Source: GCA-002700125 sp964434385 (GTDB lineage: Bacteria > Chloroflexota > Dehalococcoidia > Lucifugimonadales > Lucifugimonadaceae). Taken from it: a DNA stretch of 64,000 bases. The position numbers and the translations under genes are program-made. The stretch spans positions 1 through 64,000 of the forward strand of contig CAYSUW010000004.1 in NCBI GenBank assembly GCA_964434385.1, written 5' to 3'. A model generated the notes under the pieces. That model was not told the DNA's origin, made no database searches, and was given only the letters and a program-made list of their open reading frames with translations. The first letter of the stretch is position 1; every line of letters starts with the position of its first letter. Shown piece by piece: positions 34,962 to 44,865 of the stretch.

Positions 34962-37469
34962 ATGGAAAAATATCTAGTCTGGATAATAAAATTATCAATA
35001 TCTGGATTACTAATTACTCCTTTATTAGTATCACCTCAAACAATATTTCCTTTTGTAGTAGGAAAAGCTTTGTGGTTTAGAAGTTTGGTTATCATTGCCA
35101 CTACAGCTTTCTTGGTTTTGAAAATTAAATATAAAAAAGATAAAGCCCATATATCTCCAATAATAATAATATTAATAGGTTTTCTAATTGTTAATCTAAT
35201 TGCTAGTTTAATTGGAAATAGTTTCACAAGAAGCTTTTGGGGCACTTGGCAAAGGATGGAGGGAATAATAACAATTCTCTATCTGATTTTAATGATTTTT
35301 GTGACTTCGAATATATTCAACTCCTTAGAAGAATGGAAAAAGATATTCCAATTTAATCTAATTATTGGTTTTTTTGTTACCTTCATTTCATTATGTCAAT
35401 TTGTAGGTTTACCTTTTAGATTTCTTGAATTTCTTCCTCTAACAATATTATATATGCCATTAGGTGAGAACTATTCAGCATTGTCAAATACAATTATCGA
35501 TGCAAGGATTAACGGTACTTTCTCAAATCCCAATTTTCTTAGTCAATACTTGTCTTTTATCGTTTTCATAGGATTAGGGTTATTGTTTGAAAAATCAATT
35601 CTTATTAAAAGAGAACTCATAAATTCTAATGTTTTTTCTAGCAAATTGAAAAAAGAATTTCTAATGTTTTTCTTAATTTTCTTTGGAATTATTTGCTCCA
35701 TGCTCACTATTATCTTGACAGGCTCTCGAGGAGCTTTACTAGGATTGTTTATAGCTTTTCTAATTACTATTCCTTTGATTATGTTAAAAATTAACAAAAA
35801 ATATATCAGATATGCTTTTCTGACAATTTTCTTTTCTTCTTTATTCTTTATTATTTCATTTCTTTTCTATTTAACTCTTGCAATTGACTGGTCAAAAGAC
35901 AAATATAGAAATGAAGTTCTTGAAGCAAATCTTCCAAAAACTATACTTGATAGAATCACAATTAATAAAATTGAACCATCCTTCTTTGATAATAATAAAT
36001 TCCAAATATATGGAGGATTTGCTCATGATTTAATTTTGATAAGAGAAGAAGCTATTAAATCGAGTGTTCCACTTAAATATTCTAAAATTTCAGATACTGC
36101 TGAAATTAATGATAGAAAATATCTGCCTATAATAAAAAATATTATAGATAACTTAATGATTGAAGTAGATAAAACAGAAGAAGAAAATTTATTTTGCAAT
36201 GAACAATTATTAGTTTTAAACGAATTAATTAGATGGTATTACCCTGAAGAATTTTTTAACCCTTCTTATAAATTACCTAGCGGTAGGGAAATTAAAGATC
36301 AGACTGGTGTTTTAGGGGGGAGTGATTATGGTTATTGCTCTCCAATTTATACCACTTTACATAATATTCACCCTTCGATAACTTACATAATTAACGAAGG
36401 AATTGCTTTAAGACATAGAAAAATCACTTACAGAATGGCATGGGATGCATTTCAAGACAAACCTCTTTTAGGATACGGAACTGAAAGTTTTTCATATATT
36501 TTCTATAAATATCTTAAGGGCACAGATTTTGATGGCTATACCGTGGGTAAATGGGACAGAACTCATAGTAGACCATTAGACGTATTAACTTCTTCAGGTA
36601 TTCTAGGATTATTAATGTGGATATTTATCGGAATTTGGATTTTTTCTACAATCATTAAAAACATTATTCAAAAAAAAGATGCATCTCTTTATATTTTCAT
36701 TACAGGGGCATTAACAACATTCTTTGTTGGAAATCTTCTATTATTTCCTCAAATTTCCACATATATTCAATCTTCGTTACTAATATCTTTCCTAGCTAGA
36801 TCCAGAATTGGATTCATTCAGCAAGCTGAAAAACATCAAAAAAAATCTGAAGATAAAATTCCAGGAAACAAGTTACCTCAAAACATAGGAATTATTGGAA
36901 TTATAATCTTATTTCTCATTTCATTTTATTCTTTAATCTTAATTCCTTTTTCTGCATCAAAAAATCAACTTCCTACAGAAAAAAACACAGACTTAGAAAT
37001 TTTTAGTGCTAAATTATCTTCTTTTCCTCAAATGGCTACCATAGGAAGGAAAAATTTAACGTATTCAATATTATTTGACTGGAATTTAATAATAAATTCT
37101 CACCCTGAAAAAGAAAAAATAATATCAAAGATAATTTCTGTAATTGAAAAAGATCTGGAAGATAGCCTAAAAAAAGAACCACATAATTTTGAATTAAATT
37201 TAGTTATGTGGAATTACTATGTAAAGATTCATCAGTATAATCAATCATACAAAACAAAAATTAAAGAAAAAGCTAAAAAATTAGTAGAGTTATCCCCAAC
37301 AAATCTAGTTGCTCAAGAAACTATGATAAAAACTGCTTTAATCAATAAAGATTTAAATGAAGCTAAAAAATGGGTTAAAAAATGGAAAGAAGATCATCCT
37401 GATTTAACTATTTTTGAAACAAAATATTGGGACGAATCTATAAAAAATCTTGAAGAAGAACTAAATTAA
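34962..37469 (+). CDS. O-antigen ligase/polymerase-like membrane protein with C-terminal TPR region
   Basis: An 835-aa polytopic protein. About ten N-terminal helices (1-310) contain the GTWQRMEGI motif of the ligase family. A large external loop of about 170 residues follows (310-485), then the catalytic-type segment RMAWDAFQDKPLLGYGTESF and the RTHSRPLDVLTSSGILG histidine/arginine motif, more helices, and a soluble helical C-terminus (about 690-835) resembling tetratricopeptide repeats. Such proteins polymerise glycans or transfer them to lipid or protein acceptors. The TPR tail is often seen in protein O-oligosaccharyltransferase-like members. Stop interlocks with the next gene. Confidence 0.82.
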   Translation: MEKYLVWIIKLSISGLLITPLLVSPQTIFPFVVGKALWFRSLVIIATTAFLVLKIKYKKDKAHISPIIIILIGFLIVNLIASLIGNSFTRSFWGTWQRMEGIITILYLILMIFVTSNIFNSLEEWKKIFQFNLIIGFFVTFISLCQFVGLPFRFLEFLPLTILYMPLGENYSALSNTIIDARINGTFSNPNFLSQYLSFIVFIGLGLLFEKSILIKRELINSNVFSSKLKKEFLMFFLIFFGIICSMLTIILTGSRGALLGLFIAFLITIPLIMLKINKKYIRYAFLTIFFSSLFFIISFLFYLTLAIDWSKDKYRNEVLEANLPKTILDRITINKIEPSFFDNNKFQIYGGFAHDLILIREEAIKSSVPLKYSKISDTAEINDRKYLPIIKNIIDNLMIEVDKTEEENLFCNEQLLVLNELIRWYYPEEFFNPSYKLPSGREIKDQTGVLGGSDYGYCSPIYTTLHNIHPSITYIINEGIALRHRKITYRMAWDAFQDKPLLGYGTESFSYIFYKYLKGTDFDGYTVGKWDRTHSRPLDVLTSSGILGLLMWIFIGIWIFSTIIKNIIQKKDASLYIFITGALTTFFVGNLLLFPQISTYIQSSLLISFLARSRIGFIQQAEKHQKKSEDKIPGNKLPQNIGIIGIIILFLISFYSLILIPFSASKNQLPTEKNTDLEIFSAKLSSFPQMATIGRKNLTYSILFDWNLIINSHPEKEKIISKIISVIEKDLEDSLKKEPHNFELNLVMWNYYVKIHQYNQSYKTKIKEKAKKLVELSPTNLVAQETMIKTALINKDLNEAKKWVKKWKEDHPDLTIFETKYWDESIKNLEEELN

Positions 37470-38080
37470 TTTTCAGGCTGATCCCATCTAGCAGATAAGC
37501 TGTTAATTACTGAGATGAAAATTATACGCAAATCAAATAACAAGCTCATTTTATTTGAGTATTCTAAATCGAATTTTAGTTTCTCTTTGGGGCTTAGATC
37601 ATAAGAACCTTTTATTTGTGCTAACCCTGAAAGGCCTGGGATCACTTTTAATCTCTTGTCAAAATCAGGAATCTCACGAGCAAATTTCTCATGTAACTCT
37701 GGTCTTTCTGCTCTAGGACCCACAAAACTCATGTCACCTTTAACAATATTGATTATTTGAGGAATTTCATCTAGAGCTGTTCTTCTTAGCAATTGTCCAA
37801 TTCTCGTGATTCTTGGATCATTTTTAGTAGACCATACTGCACCAGTCATTTTCTCAGCATCTGGAACCATAGTTCTAAATTTGATTACCTTAAAAATTTT
37901 CTTATCCTTTCCAATTCTATCTTGAGAATAAAATATTGGCCCTCTATCTTCTAACCAAATCAATAAAGGAATAACAAATATAACAATCATCCAGAAAGGC
38001 CATAACAAAGGAAAAACAAATCCACCTATTATCATTGAAATATCAAGGACTCTTTTTAACTTATATCTCTTAGATTTCAA
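37466..38080 (-). CDS. Undecaprenyl-phosphate glycosyl-1-phosphate transferase (priming enzyme)
   Basis: A 204-aa monotopic phosphoglycosyltransferase of the WcaJ/PglC type. One N-terminal re-entrant helix (about 12-38) precedes the catalytic core with DRGPIFYSQDRIG, KFRTMVPDAE, RRTALDEIPQ (Asp-Glu dyad) and VGPRAERPE. It loads the first sugar phosphate on the lipid carrier. Last of five co-oriented genes; overlaps the upstream glycosyltransferase by 4 nt. Confidence 0.93.
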   Translation of the reverse strand: MKSKRYKLKRVLDISMIIGGFVFPLLWPFWMIVIFVIPLLIWLEDRGPIFYSQDRIGKDKKIFKVIKFRTMVPDAEKMTGAVWSTKNDPRITRIGQLLRRTALDEIPQIINIVKGDMSFVGPRAERPELHEKFAREIPDFDKRLKVIPGLSGLAQIKGSYDLSPKEKLKFDLEYSNKMSLLFDLRIIFISVINSLSARWDQPEN

Positions 38081-39195
38081 AGTTTATTCCAACCTCCTTT
38101 AGCCCATCGTAAAAGCCCAAATAAAAATCCTAACCCCCAAGAAATATGCATTGAAAGGACAATTATTGGAATAAGAAAAATATTACTTATTCTAGGAGAA
38201 TTCTTCCAAATACTCATTATCAAAATAAGCCACAGAAATCCTACTATACCGATTATCCAATTCAAAATTTGATGATAAGGCAGAATTGAATAACCAATAC
38301 CTAAAGAAACTAAAAATAATACAAATAATACTGGTGCTAGTTGCCTTTTTTTCAAAGAGTAAGGATGTACGGATAATGTTTTTGTTTTCCATAAACCATA
38401 TCTAAAAAACTGTTTTATTAATCCAAATAATGAATTGCGCACAAAGTAATCAACAACTAGTTCAGTATTTACAACTACACCTGGATCATATGACTTTTTA
38501 AATCTTATGTTCAATTCATAATCTTCGTTGATTTGGAATTCCTGATTATAAACTAAATATTCACCATCTGGTCCAATAAATAAATCAATTTCTCCATCTA
38601 CATTTTTCATCCAGCCGCCAAGGTAAGCTGTGTCAGATTCTATCAGTTTATCCTCGTTCTCAAACTGTTTTTGCCTGTATTTAACTCCCCCCATTGCATA
38701 TTTTGAATTCATAACAGTAGCTACTGCTTTAGTAAAAGTGTCGGTGCCAACAGCGTTTTGAATAGAGCCCACATTAAGAACACCTACACCTTCAATACCA
38801 CCACTTTCCTTTCTAATAGTTTGCCTTAAATCCCTTATGTAATTTTGAGGAAAAATACAGTGAGCATCTGCCCTTATAATTATCCCTGCCCAGTCATTTG
38901 GTTCCTCTCCTTCATTATGAAAAAAGGGGTGAGTATCTACTGATGAACTGTTTTTTATTCCAATATTCATTGCGTATGACTGATAGAGATTCGGATTATC
39001 TAATATCTTCAGATTAAGATGAGCAAATTTTTCCTTAACAATTTCTAATGTTCTATCTGTGCTTCTCCCATCAACAATCAAGAATTCAGTGGTTGAAATC
39101 ACCCAATCATCAATAAGTGAATTTATACATGCCTCTATATAATTCTCTTCATTTCTAGTAGGAATAATTACTGTTTGAGAAATATTTTTACTCAT
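38077..39195 (-). CDS. Family 2 glycosyltransferase with C-terminal membrane helices (ExoA-like)
   Basis: A 372-aa enzyme: GT-A domain (about 1-250) with TVIIPTRNEE at the start and a metal-binding RADAH (DxD-like) near 110, then about four membrane helices, the layout of succinoglycan ExoA-type transferases. A Met seven codons upstream (39216) is possible, but the start at 39195 abuts the end of the preceding gene and gives the family-typical N-terminus. The sugar is unknown. Confidence 0.83.
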   Translation of the reverse strand: MSKNISQTVIIPTRNEENYIEACINSLIDDWVISTTEFLIVDGRSTDRTLEIVKEKFAHLNLKILDNPNLYQSYAMNIGIKNSSSVDTHPFFHNEGEEPNDWAGIIIRADAHCIFPQNYIRDLRQTIRKESGGIEGVGVLNVGSIQNAVGTDTFTKAVATVMNSKYAMGGVKYRQKQFENEDKLIESDTAYLGGWMKNVDGEIDLFIGPDGEYLVYNQEFQINEDYELNIRFKKSYDPGVVVNTELVVDYFVRNSLFGLIKQFFRYGLWKTKTLSVHPYSLKKRQLAPVLFVLFLVSLGIGYSILPYHQILNWIIGIVGFLWLILIMSIWKNSPRISNIFLIPIIVLSMHISWGLGFLFGLLRWAKGGWNKL

Positions 39196-39196
39196 T

Positions 39197-40114
39197 TCAA
39201 TACCATAATCTTCCATAATTATTTTTAAGATATTTCAAGGAATTTGAATCAAAAGGTTTTCTGTCAATAGAGCTTAATTTTCTAAAACCATCGAAAAGAG
39301 CGATGGAAAATTTTATCAATTGAAATTTTAATAATGATTTCAAAAAATAGAATGAACACCAAATAAGCAAGTGAATGATCAAATAAAATACAGGTAAATG
39401 TTTGTAGGAGATCCATATTCTATTTCTAATGCTATAGTAGGCCTCATCCTTTAATATATTTTTCTTATCAACAACTGACTTTTCAGGTTCATGTACAATC
39501 TCAACTTCAGGAAAATAAATCATCTTTCTACCTTCTTTGATAATTGAAGAACTTAAATCTAATTCCTCAAGACCATAAAAAAGTTCCTTATCGTAACCAC
39601 CAATTTTTTGAAAAACATCTCTGGATATAACATGTCCTGCTCCCACATAATAAGAAACTCCCCTTTCTGAATTATGAATATCTTTGTTCAATAGTCTTGT
39701 AAGACGATTAAAAGGAATTTGCAGTCCTTCTTTCTGCTGTCGCAGTTTAATTTTTAATGCCATAGCAGCAAGTTTTTCAGATGAAGAAAATTTATTCACT
39801 ATTTTTTCTAAAGAATTTGAATCAGTAAAATAAGCATCATCATCTAAAAAAACCATTAGAGATCCAGAAGAATTTTCTACAAGTTTATTTCTTGCCCCAG
39901 CTACACCAGAAGGCATGTCTGACCTTATCCATTTAATCTTAAAATCAGAAAATTTGCCCCCTAGTTTTTGCTGAATATTTATTTCAGATGCATCATCTAA
40001 TACCACAATCCTAGGATTTACAGACTGATTTACAGAACTTCTAATAGCTCTTTCAATTTGTTTTACTCTGTCCTTAGTGGCTATAAGAACATTAATATCA
40101 TTACTGTTATACAT
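39197..40114 (-). CDS. Family 2 glycosyltransferase
   Basis: A 305-aa GT-A enzyme: VLIATKDRVKQIERAIRS opening, VLDDAS, FLDDDAY (DxD metal site near residue 91) and the KEL FYGLEELDLSSSI catalytic ED segment, followed by a short C-terminal membrane-associated helix pair. I start it at ATG 40114; a TTG three codons upstream (40123) is possible. It overlaps the upstream GT4 gene by 8 nt. Rhamnosyl- or galactosyl-type specificity cannot be assigned. Confidence 0.86.
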   Translation of the reverse strand: MYNSNDINVLIATKDRVKQIERAIRSSVNQSVNPRIVVLDDASEINIQQKLGGKFSDFKIKWIRSDMPSGVAGARNKLVENSSGSLMVFLDDDAYFTDSNSLEKIVNKFSSSEKLAAMALKIKLRQQKEGLQIPFNRLTRLLNKDIHNSERGVSYYVGAGHVISRDVFQKIGGYDKELFYGLEELDLSSSIIKEGRKMIYFPEVEIVHEPEKSVVDKKNILKDEAYYSIRNRIWISYKHLPVFYLIIHLLIWCSFYFLKSLLKFQLIKFSIALFDGFRKLSSIDRKPFDSNSLKYLKNNYGRLWY

Positions 40115-41252
40115 TTTCTTCAAAATAATTAGAGAATTTTGTTAAATATTCTTTAGCTGAGGTTTCAAGAGCAAATCTTTCTATATTATTAAACCCTAAT
40201 TCTGAATGACTTAAAGCCATTTTAGGATTTTGCAAATATTTTTCTATAGAATTTTTCATTTCATTAACATCATTGTTCTTAGTTATTATTCCTGCTTTTC
40301 CATTCATCAAAATTTCACTCAAACCACCTTCCTCACAAGCTGAAATAATTGGAGTTTTTAATGCTTGGGCTTCTATAGCTACTCTAGGCAACCCTTCCCA
40401 CAATGAAGGAATCACTAAGAATTCTGCATTTTCAAGATATCCCAAAGGATCTTCTAAATTACCTAAAAACAACACTTCTGAATTTATTTTCATCTTGTTA
40501 ACAATTTTTTTCAATTTACTCTTTTCTTCCCCATTACCAATAATAATTAATTTCAGCTCATTAGCATTATCAATCAAACTAAATGCTTTAATAAGCAGAG
40601 AGAAATTTTTCTGCTTTGTAAGACGACCTAACCCTAGGATATATTTAAAGTTAGGTGTTACAAATTCTGATTTAGATTTAATCTCATTTTGAGTTTCAAA
40701 GTGGGGATTATAAATATAATTTACATTCTTAGAAACACCAGTCATTTTGATTACTTTTTTCATTAATCCTTCTGATTCAGCTACTACATCTTTAGAATGA
40801 TTAAAAATTTTTCTCCACATTATCCTTCTAAAGATATTATCTCTTGGAAATCCCTGAAGACTTATAACAAGGTGAATATTTTTTGATTTTCCAGAAAATT
40901 TCAAAGCTAACCATGCTATTGTAGGCATCATAGAAACAAACAGTATTTCTGTTTGATTGGATTTCAAAAAAGATCTTAAAGAAAAAAATGTACTAATAGC
41001 AATTAATAATGATGTTAATCTAAAAATAAGAAAACCCTCTGTAGGCATCCTCTTAAAATTAGTAGACAAGTAGGTTTTTTTCATGTTTTCATTTAATTTG
41101 AAACCTTCCCATTCTTTATGAACACTTAAAAGATTTACATCATAACCGTTCTGAGAAAACTCCTTTGCCAAACCAAAAGTAGCCCTTTTAACTCCTACTG
41201 GATTAAGGAAAGGAGAAAAAATAGTGATATTTTTATTCAATTTTTCTTTCAT
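40107..41252 (-). CDS. Family 4 glycosyltransferase
   Basis: A 381-aa GT-B retaining transferase. N-domain starts ITIFSPFLNPVGVKRAT; the C-domain has GLGRLTKQKNFSLLIKAF (nucleotide-sugar binding) and the EX7E-type ETSxE counterpart SLWEGLPRVAIEAQALKTPI near residues 290-310. Acts in the cytoplasm on lipid-linked glycan. 2 bp after the preceding GT4 gene. Confidence 0.88.
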   Translation of the reverse strand: MKEKLNKNITIFSPFLNPVGVKRATFGLAKEFSQNGYDVNLLSVHKEWEGFKLNENMKKTYLSTNFKRMPTEGFLIFRLTSLLIAISTFFSLRSFLKSNQTEILFVSMMPTIAWLALKFSGKSKNIHLVISLQGFPRDNIFRRIMWRKIFNHSKDVVAESEGLMKKVIKMTGVSKNVNYIYNPHFETQNEIKSKSEFVTPNFKYILGLGRLTKQKNFSLLIKAFSLIDNANELKLIIIGNGEEKSKLKKIVNKMKINSEVLFLGNLEDPLGYLENAEFLVIPSLWEGLPRVAIEAQALKTPIISACEEGGLSEILMNGKAGIITKNNDVNEMKNSIEKYLQNPKMALSHSELGFNNIERFALETSAKEYLTKFSNYFEENV

Positions 41253-41254
41253 AA

Positions 41255-42412
41255 TTAAGTTTTTTTTGTAGAGATTTCTGATTTTTCCAACATTTCTGTG
41301 GCTCTTTCAATCCAAGAGTACTTAAGAGATAAATTTTTTGCGTTTTCTTCTAATAAAGTTCTCAAATTATTGTCTTTTAAAACAATATCTATCGCTTTAG
41401 CCAACTCTTGGGGATCGTCAGGTTTTACTAAATATGCTGTCTCATGATGAATTAAAACTTCTCTAATAGATGGAATATCTGATGCAATAATTGCTTTGCC
41501 TGCACCTAAATATTCAAATAACTTCATAGCAGATGTATATAAAGATGATTTTATAGTTTTTGCAGTAGAGGGAATAATCAACAGATTTGACATAAGAAGA
41601 TATTTAGGAATAAATTTGGGATTTTTAAATCCCCAAAAATCAACATTATCAAGATTAAATTTTCTCCATTTTCTCCTATAAGATTCTATTTCTGATGGAT
41701 AACCTCCTATAATCGTAAATTTAATATCTGGTAACAGAGCAGAAGCTTGAAGTAATGTATCTATGCCTTTATCAGGCAACAATGAACCACAATAAGTTAC
41801 TCCTAGTGTTTCATCGTTTTTATTAAAATTAATTTTAAAATTCTCTAAATCAAGTCCATCATGCAAAACATTAATTTTCTTAAACGGTAAAAGTAATGCT
41901 TTCTCCAGATCTCTTGCTAGGTTCTCTGTAACAGCAAAAAGCGAAGAATCTGATTCTATAGCTGATTTAAAAACTTTTAAAGATATTTTAGGAGGCAAAT
42001 CATGAAATTCAAGAATCGTTTTCATTCCAAATTTTTGAAAAAACCAATAAGAAAATGGAGTATTATCCCTCATTACGCAAAAATTGGGTTTTTTAATCTT
42101 CGCAATTATCAAAGAAAGAACTCCCCACAAAATAGAATTTATAAATGAAAAAGTTCTAAATAAAAAACCAGGTAAAAATCGTCTTAAGAGATAGCTGTCA
42201 AAAAATAAAATACGAGATATAGAAACTTGATATTTTAAATTATAATAATCACTTACATTATATCTATGTTCTTTGTTTGACTGATACCTCCAGGGATGAA
42301 TAACATTGACATCAAAACCCAGCTTTGAAAATGCTTCACACATTCGAATAATCTGAATACCATGAGCTTTTTCTGTCGGTAATCTTGCATTTGTGATGTA
42401 AACTACTTTCAA
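41255..42412 (-). CDS. Family 4 glycosyltransferase
   Basis: A 385-aa GT-B enzyme with TNARLPTEKAHGIQI at the N-terminus, a typical donor site YCGSLLPDKGIDTLLQA near 205-221 and the acidic motif SSLYTSAMKLFEYLGAGKAIIASD near 290-315. It is the first gene of the minus-strand glycosyltransferase run and divergent from the nonulosonate operon, with 62 bp between. Confidence 0.88.
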   Translation of the reverse strand: MKVVYITNARLPTEKAHGIQIIRMCEAFSKLGFDVNVIHPWRYQSNKEHRYNVSDYYNLKYQVSISRILFFDSYLLRRFLPGFLFRTFSFINSILWGVLSLIIAKIKKPNFCVMRDNTPFSYWFFQKFGMKTILEFHDLPPKISLKVFKSAIESDSSLFAVTENLARDLEKALLLPFKKINVLHDGLDLENFKINFNKNDETLGVTYCGSLLPDKGIDTLLQASALLPDIKFTIIGGYPSEIESYRRKWRKFNLDNVDFWGFKNPKFIPKYLLMSNLLIIPSTAKTIKSSLYTSAMKLFEYLGAGKAIIASDIPSIREVLIHHETAYLVKPDDPQELAKAIDIVLKDNNLRTLLEENAKNLSLKYSWIERATEMLEKSEISTKKT

Positions 42413-42474
42413 TATAACAACTCAATCAACTAAAATATATTTATAAACTCTTATTCTAAATATATAGTTACATT

Positions 42475-43524
42475 ATGCCTAGAGAGATAAATTTAGATAA
42501 CCAAATAATAAATGACAATTCAAATTGTTTTGTAATTGCTGAAATAGGTAATAATCATCAAGGTGAATTAGAAAATGCCAAGAAATTAATCACTTTGGCA
42601 AAACAAAGTGGGGTATCTGCTGTTAAATTTCAAAAGAGAGATAATGTAAATCTTTTTACTGAAGAAATGTTCAACTCTCCATACACAGGGCCACAAAGTT
42701 TTGGTCCTACTTATGGAGAACACAGAATGAAACTCGAATTAAGTGAAAATGATTTTAAAGAATTGATTCAATACTCAAAAAAAGAAAAGATAACTTTCTT
42801 TGCAACACCTTTCGATATTAAGAGCGCAGAATTTCTTCATAAACTAGGAACTCCAGCTTTTAAAATTGCCTCATTAGATCTGAATAATCTTAGTCTACTT
42901 AAAACTGTAGCTGAATTTAATCTTCCTACAATTATTAGTACTGGAGCTACTACGCTAGATCAAGTTAAAAGAACTTATGACGTTGTTTCAGGTATAAACA
43001 ATCAAATTGCTATTATGCAATGTACTTCAGAATATCCAGCGAAATCTATTCACATTAATTTGAATGTTATAAAAAAATACAGACAAGAGTTTCCAAATGC
43101 AATTATAGGTTACTCAGGACATGATTTTGGAACTTCTATACCTATAGCAGCTTTCTCAATGGGTGCTAGGATAATAGAAAAACATTTTACAAATGATAAA
43201 ACCTTAAAAGGTACAGACCATCAATTTTCTTTGACACCAAACGAAATGGCCTCTCTAATAAAAGAGTTACATGAAGTAAAATTATCTTTAGGAGATGGAG
43301 AAAAAATTATTTATCCTGAAGAACAATTATCAAAATTCAAAATGGGGAAAAAACTTGTGGCTTCTAAAAAATTAAATATGGGGCATATCATTCAAGAAAA
43401 TGATATATCAATTAAATCTCCTGGTGATGGAATCTCCCCATTTGAAATAGACACTATATTAGGGAAAACAATAAAAAAAAGTTTAAACAAAGATTCTTCT
43501 TTCACTATTGAGCACCTGGAGTAA
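42475..43524 (+). CDS. neuB: NeuB-family nonulosonic acid synthase
   Basis: A 349-aa PEP-dependent condensing enzyme. The barrel (about 18-270) has AEIGNNHQGE, KFQKR, FFATPFD, CTSEYP and GYSGHDFG; the C-terminal SAF (antifreeze-like) domain (about 285-349) shapes the active site. The usual GPDHxASL segment reads GTDHQFSL, and the substrate segment ASLDLNNL differs from both NeuB and PseI, so the sugar may not be Neu5Ac or pseudaminate. With no aminotransferase or acetyltransferase nearby, a KDN-like ulosonate is plausible. First gene of a five-gene operon. Confidence 0.85.
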   Translation: MPREINLDNQIINDNSNCFVIAEIGNNHQGELENAKKLITLAKQSGVSAVKFQKRDNVNLFTEEMFNSPYTGPQSFGPTYGEHRMKLELSENDFKELIQYSKKEKITFFATPFDIKSAEFLHKLGTPAFKIASLDLNNLSLLKTVAEFNLPTIISTGATTLDQVKRTYDVVSGINNQIAIMQCTSEYPAKSIHINLNVIKKYRQEFPNAIIGYSGHDFGTSIPIAAFSMGARIIEKHFTNDKTLKGTDHQFSLTPNEMASLIKELHEVKLSLGDGEKIIYPEEQLSKFKMGKKLVASKKLNMGHIIQENDISIKSPGDGISPFEIDTILGKTIKKSLNKDSSFTIEHLE

Positions 43525-43525
43525 A

Positions 43526-44038
43526 ATGTCTCTAAAGTCAAAACAATTAGATCAAGAAACATCACTAATTTTCAATAAAATTAAATTTATAGCTTTTGAT
43601 TTTGATGGGGTGTTCACCGACAACAATGTATATGTTGCTCAAGACGGGAAAGAAATGGTTAAATGCTCAAAATACGATGGGATTGGATTAAAGAACCTAG
43701 AAACTAAAGGAATAGGGAAAATTGTTATATCTTCTGAAAAAAACCCTTTGGTAAGAGCTAGATGTAAGAAAATAGGTATTGAATGTTATGATTCAGTGCA
43801 AAATAAATTTTCAGTGCTTCAAGAATTAATTAAAAATCAAAATTTAAATTTTTCTCAAGTAGCATTTATGGGGAATGACATTAATGACTTAGAATGCCTT
43901 TCAGAAGTAGGGCTTCCAATTGTTGTAAAAGATTGCCATCCCAAATTACTTAAATTAGCTAGATATGTCACTAAAACTTTAGGGGGTTATGGTGCTGTAA
44001 GAGAAGTGTGTGACCATCTAACAAGTCAATTAGGTTAA
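43526..44038 (+). CDS. KdsC-like HAD phosphatase (nonulosonate 9-phosphate phosphatase)
   Basis: A 170-aa C0-type HAD phosphatase of the KdsC group: FDFDGVFTDN nucleophile loop, SSEKNP motif II, and the GNDINDLECL metal loop. It would dephosphorylate the ulosonate phosphate made by NeuB. The start at 43526 has GGAG 4 nt upstream and lies one base after the neuB stop; an upstream TTG (43508) inside neuB is less likely. Confidence 0.86.
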   Translation: MSLKSKQLDQETSLIFNKIKFIAFDFDGVFTDNNVYVAQDGKEMVKCSKYDGIGLKNLETKGIGKIVISSEKNPLVRARCKKIGIECYDSVQNKFSVLQELIKNQNLNFSQVAFMGNDINDLECLSEVGLPIVVKDCHPKLLKLARYVTKTLGGYGAVREVCDHLTSQLG

Positions 44039-44040
44039 TC

Positions 44041-44856
44041 ATGAAAAAAGATTACTTTGAAATAGAAAATGATGTGATAATCATTACAGGAGGAAGTGGC
44101 AAATTAGGTTCCATATATTCTAATTATTTAGCATATAGAGGAGCAAATATTTTTAGTTTTGATATTAAAGGAAATCCAAATTCACATGGTGAATTTGGAA
44201 AAGATATTAAAAATCCTAAAATAGAATATCTAGAAGTAGATATCACCCAAAAATCATCTGTAGAGTCTGGATTAGATAGAATTATTAATCAAGGATTTCA
44301 ACCTACTGGACTAATAAATAACGCTGCTCTAGATTCATCTCCTAATATTAATAGCCAAGACACAGGACCACTAGAAACATTGCCTATAGAGTCCTGGGAA
44401 GAAGTTTTAGATGTCAATTTAAAAGGAACATTTATTGTATCTCAAATAATAGGTTCTCATATGGCAAAAAATCAGAAAGGAACAATAATAAATATTAATT
44501 CTCATTATGGCCTAGTTTCTCCTGATCAAAGAATCTATGATTACACTAAAGAATCAGGTATGAAATTCAATAAACCAATTGCTTATTCGGTTTCTAAATC
44601 AGGGATAATAAACCTCACTAGATATTTAGCAACATATTGGGCAGAAAAAAATATCAGAGTGAACACATTAACTTTAGGAGGGGTATATTCCGAACAAGAT
44701 CCTAGATTCGTTGAAGAATACTCAAAAAGGGTTCCTCTAGGAAGAATGGCAAAAGGAGAAGAATATTGTGGTCCTATACTATTTTTAATTAGTGATGCTT
44801 CGTCTTATATGACTGGATCTAATCTAATTATTGATGGAGGTTGGACAGCCTGGTAA
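44041..44856 (+). CDS. Short-chain dehydrogenase in the nonulosonate operon (PtmA-like)
   Basis: A 271-aa classical SDR: ITGGSGKLGSIYSNYLA (16-32), NNAAL, catalytic Tyr-x3-Lys in AYSVSKSG near 181, and the C-terminal TGSNLIIDGGWTAW. An SDR in this place (ptmA/legionaminate-type loci) is thought to modify or prepare the sugar, but its reaction is not established. It starts 2 bp after the phosphatase gene and is 9 bp from the cytidylyltransferase. Confidence 0.83.
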   Translation: MKKDYFEIENDVIIITGGSGKLGSIYSNYLAYRGANIFSFDIKGNPNSHGEFGKDIKNPKIEYLEVDITQKSSVESGLDRIINQGFQPTGLINNAALDSSPNINSQDTGPLETLPIESWEEVLDVNLKGTFIVSQIIGSHMAKNQKGTIININSHYGLVSPDQRIYDYTKESGMKFNKPIAYSVSKSGIINLTRYLATYWAEKNIRVNTLTLGGVYSEQDPRFVEEYSKRVPLGRMAKGEEYCGPILFLISDASSYMTGSNLIIDGGWTAW

Positions 44857-44865
44857 TGGGGAAAT

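Noticed and set aside
40273..40692. 139-aa plus-strand ORF inside the GT4 gene
   Set aside because: Antisense to conserved glycosyltransferase motifs; no ribosome site and hydrophobic shadow composition.
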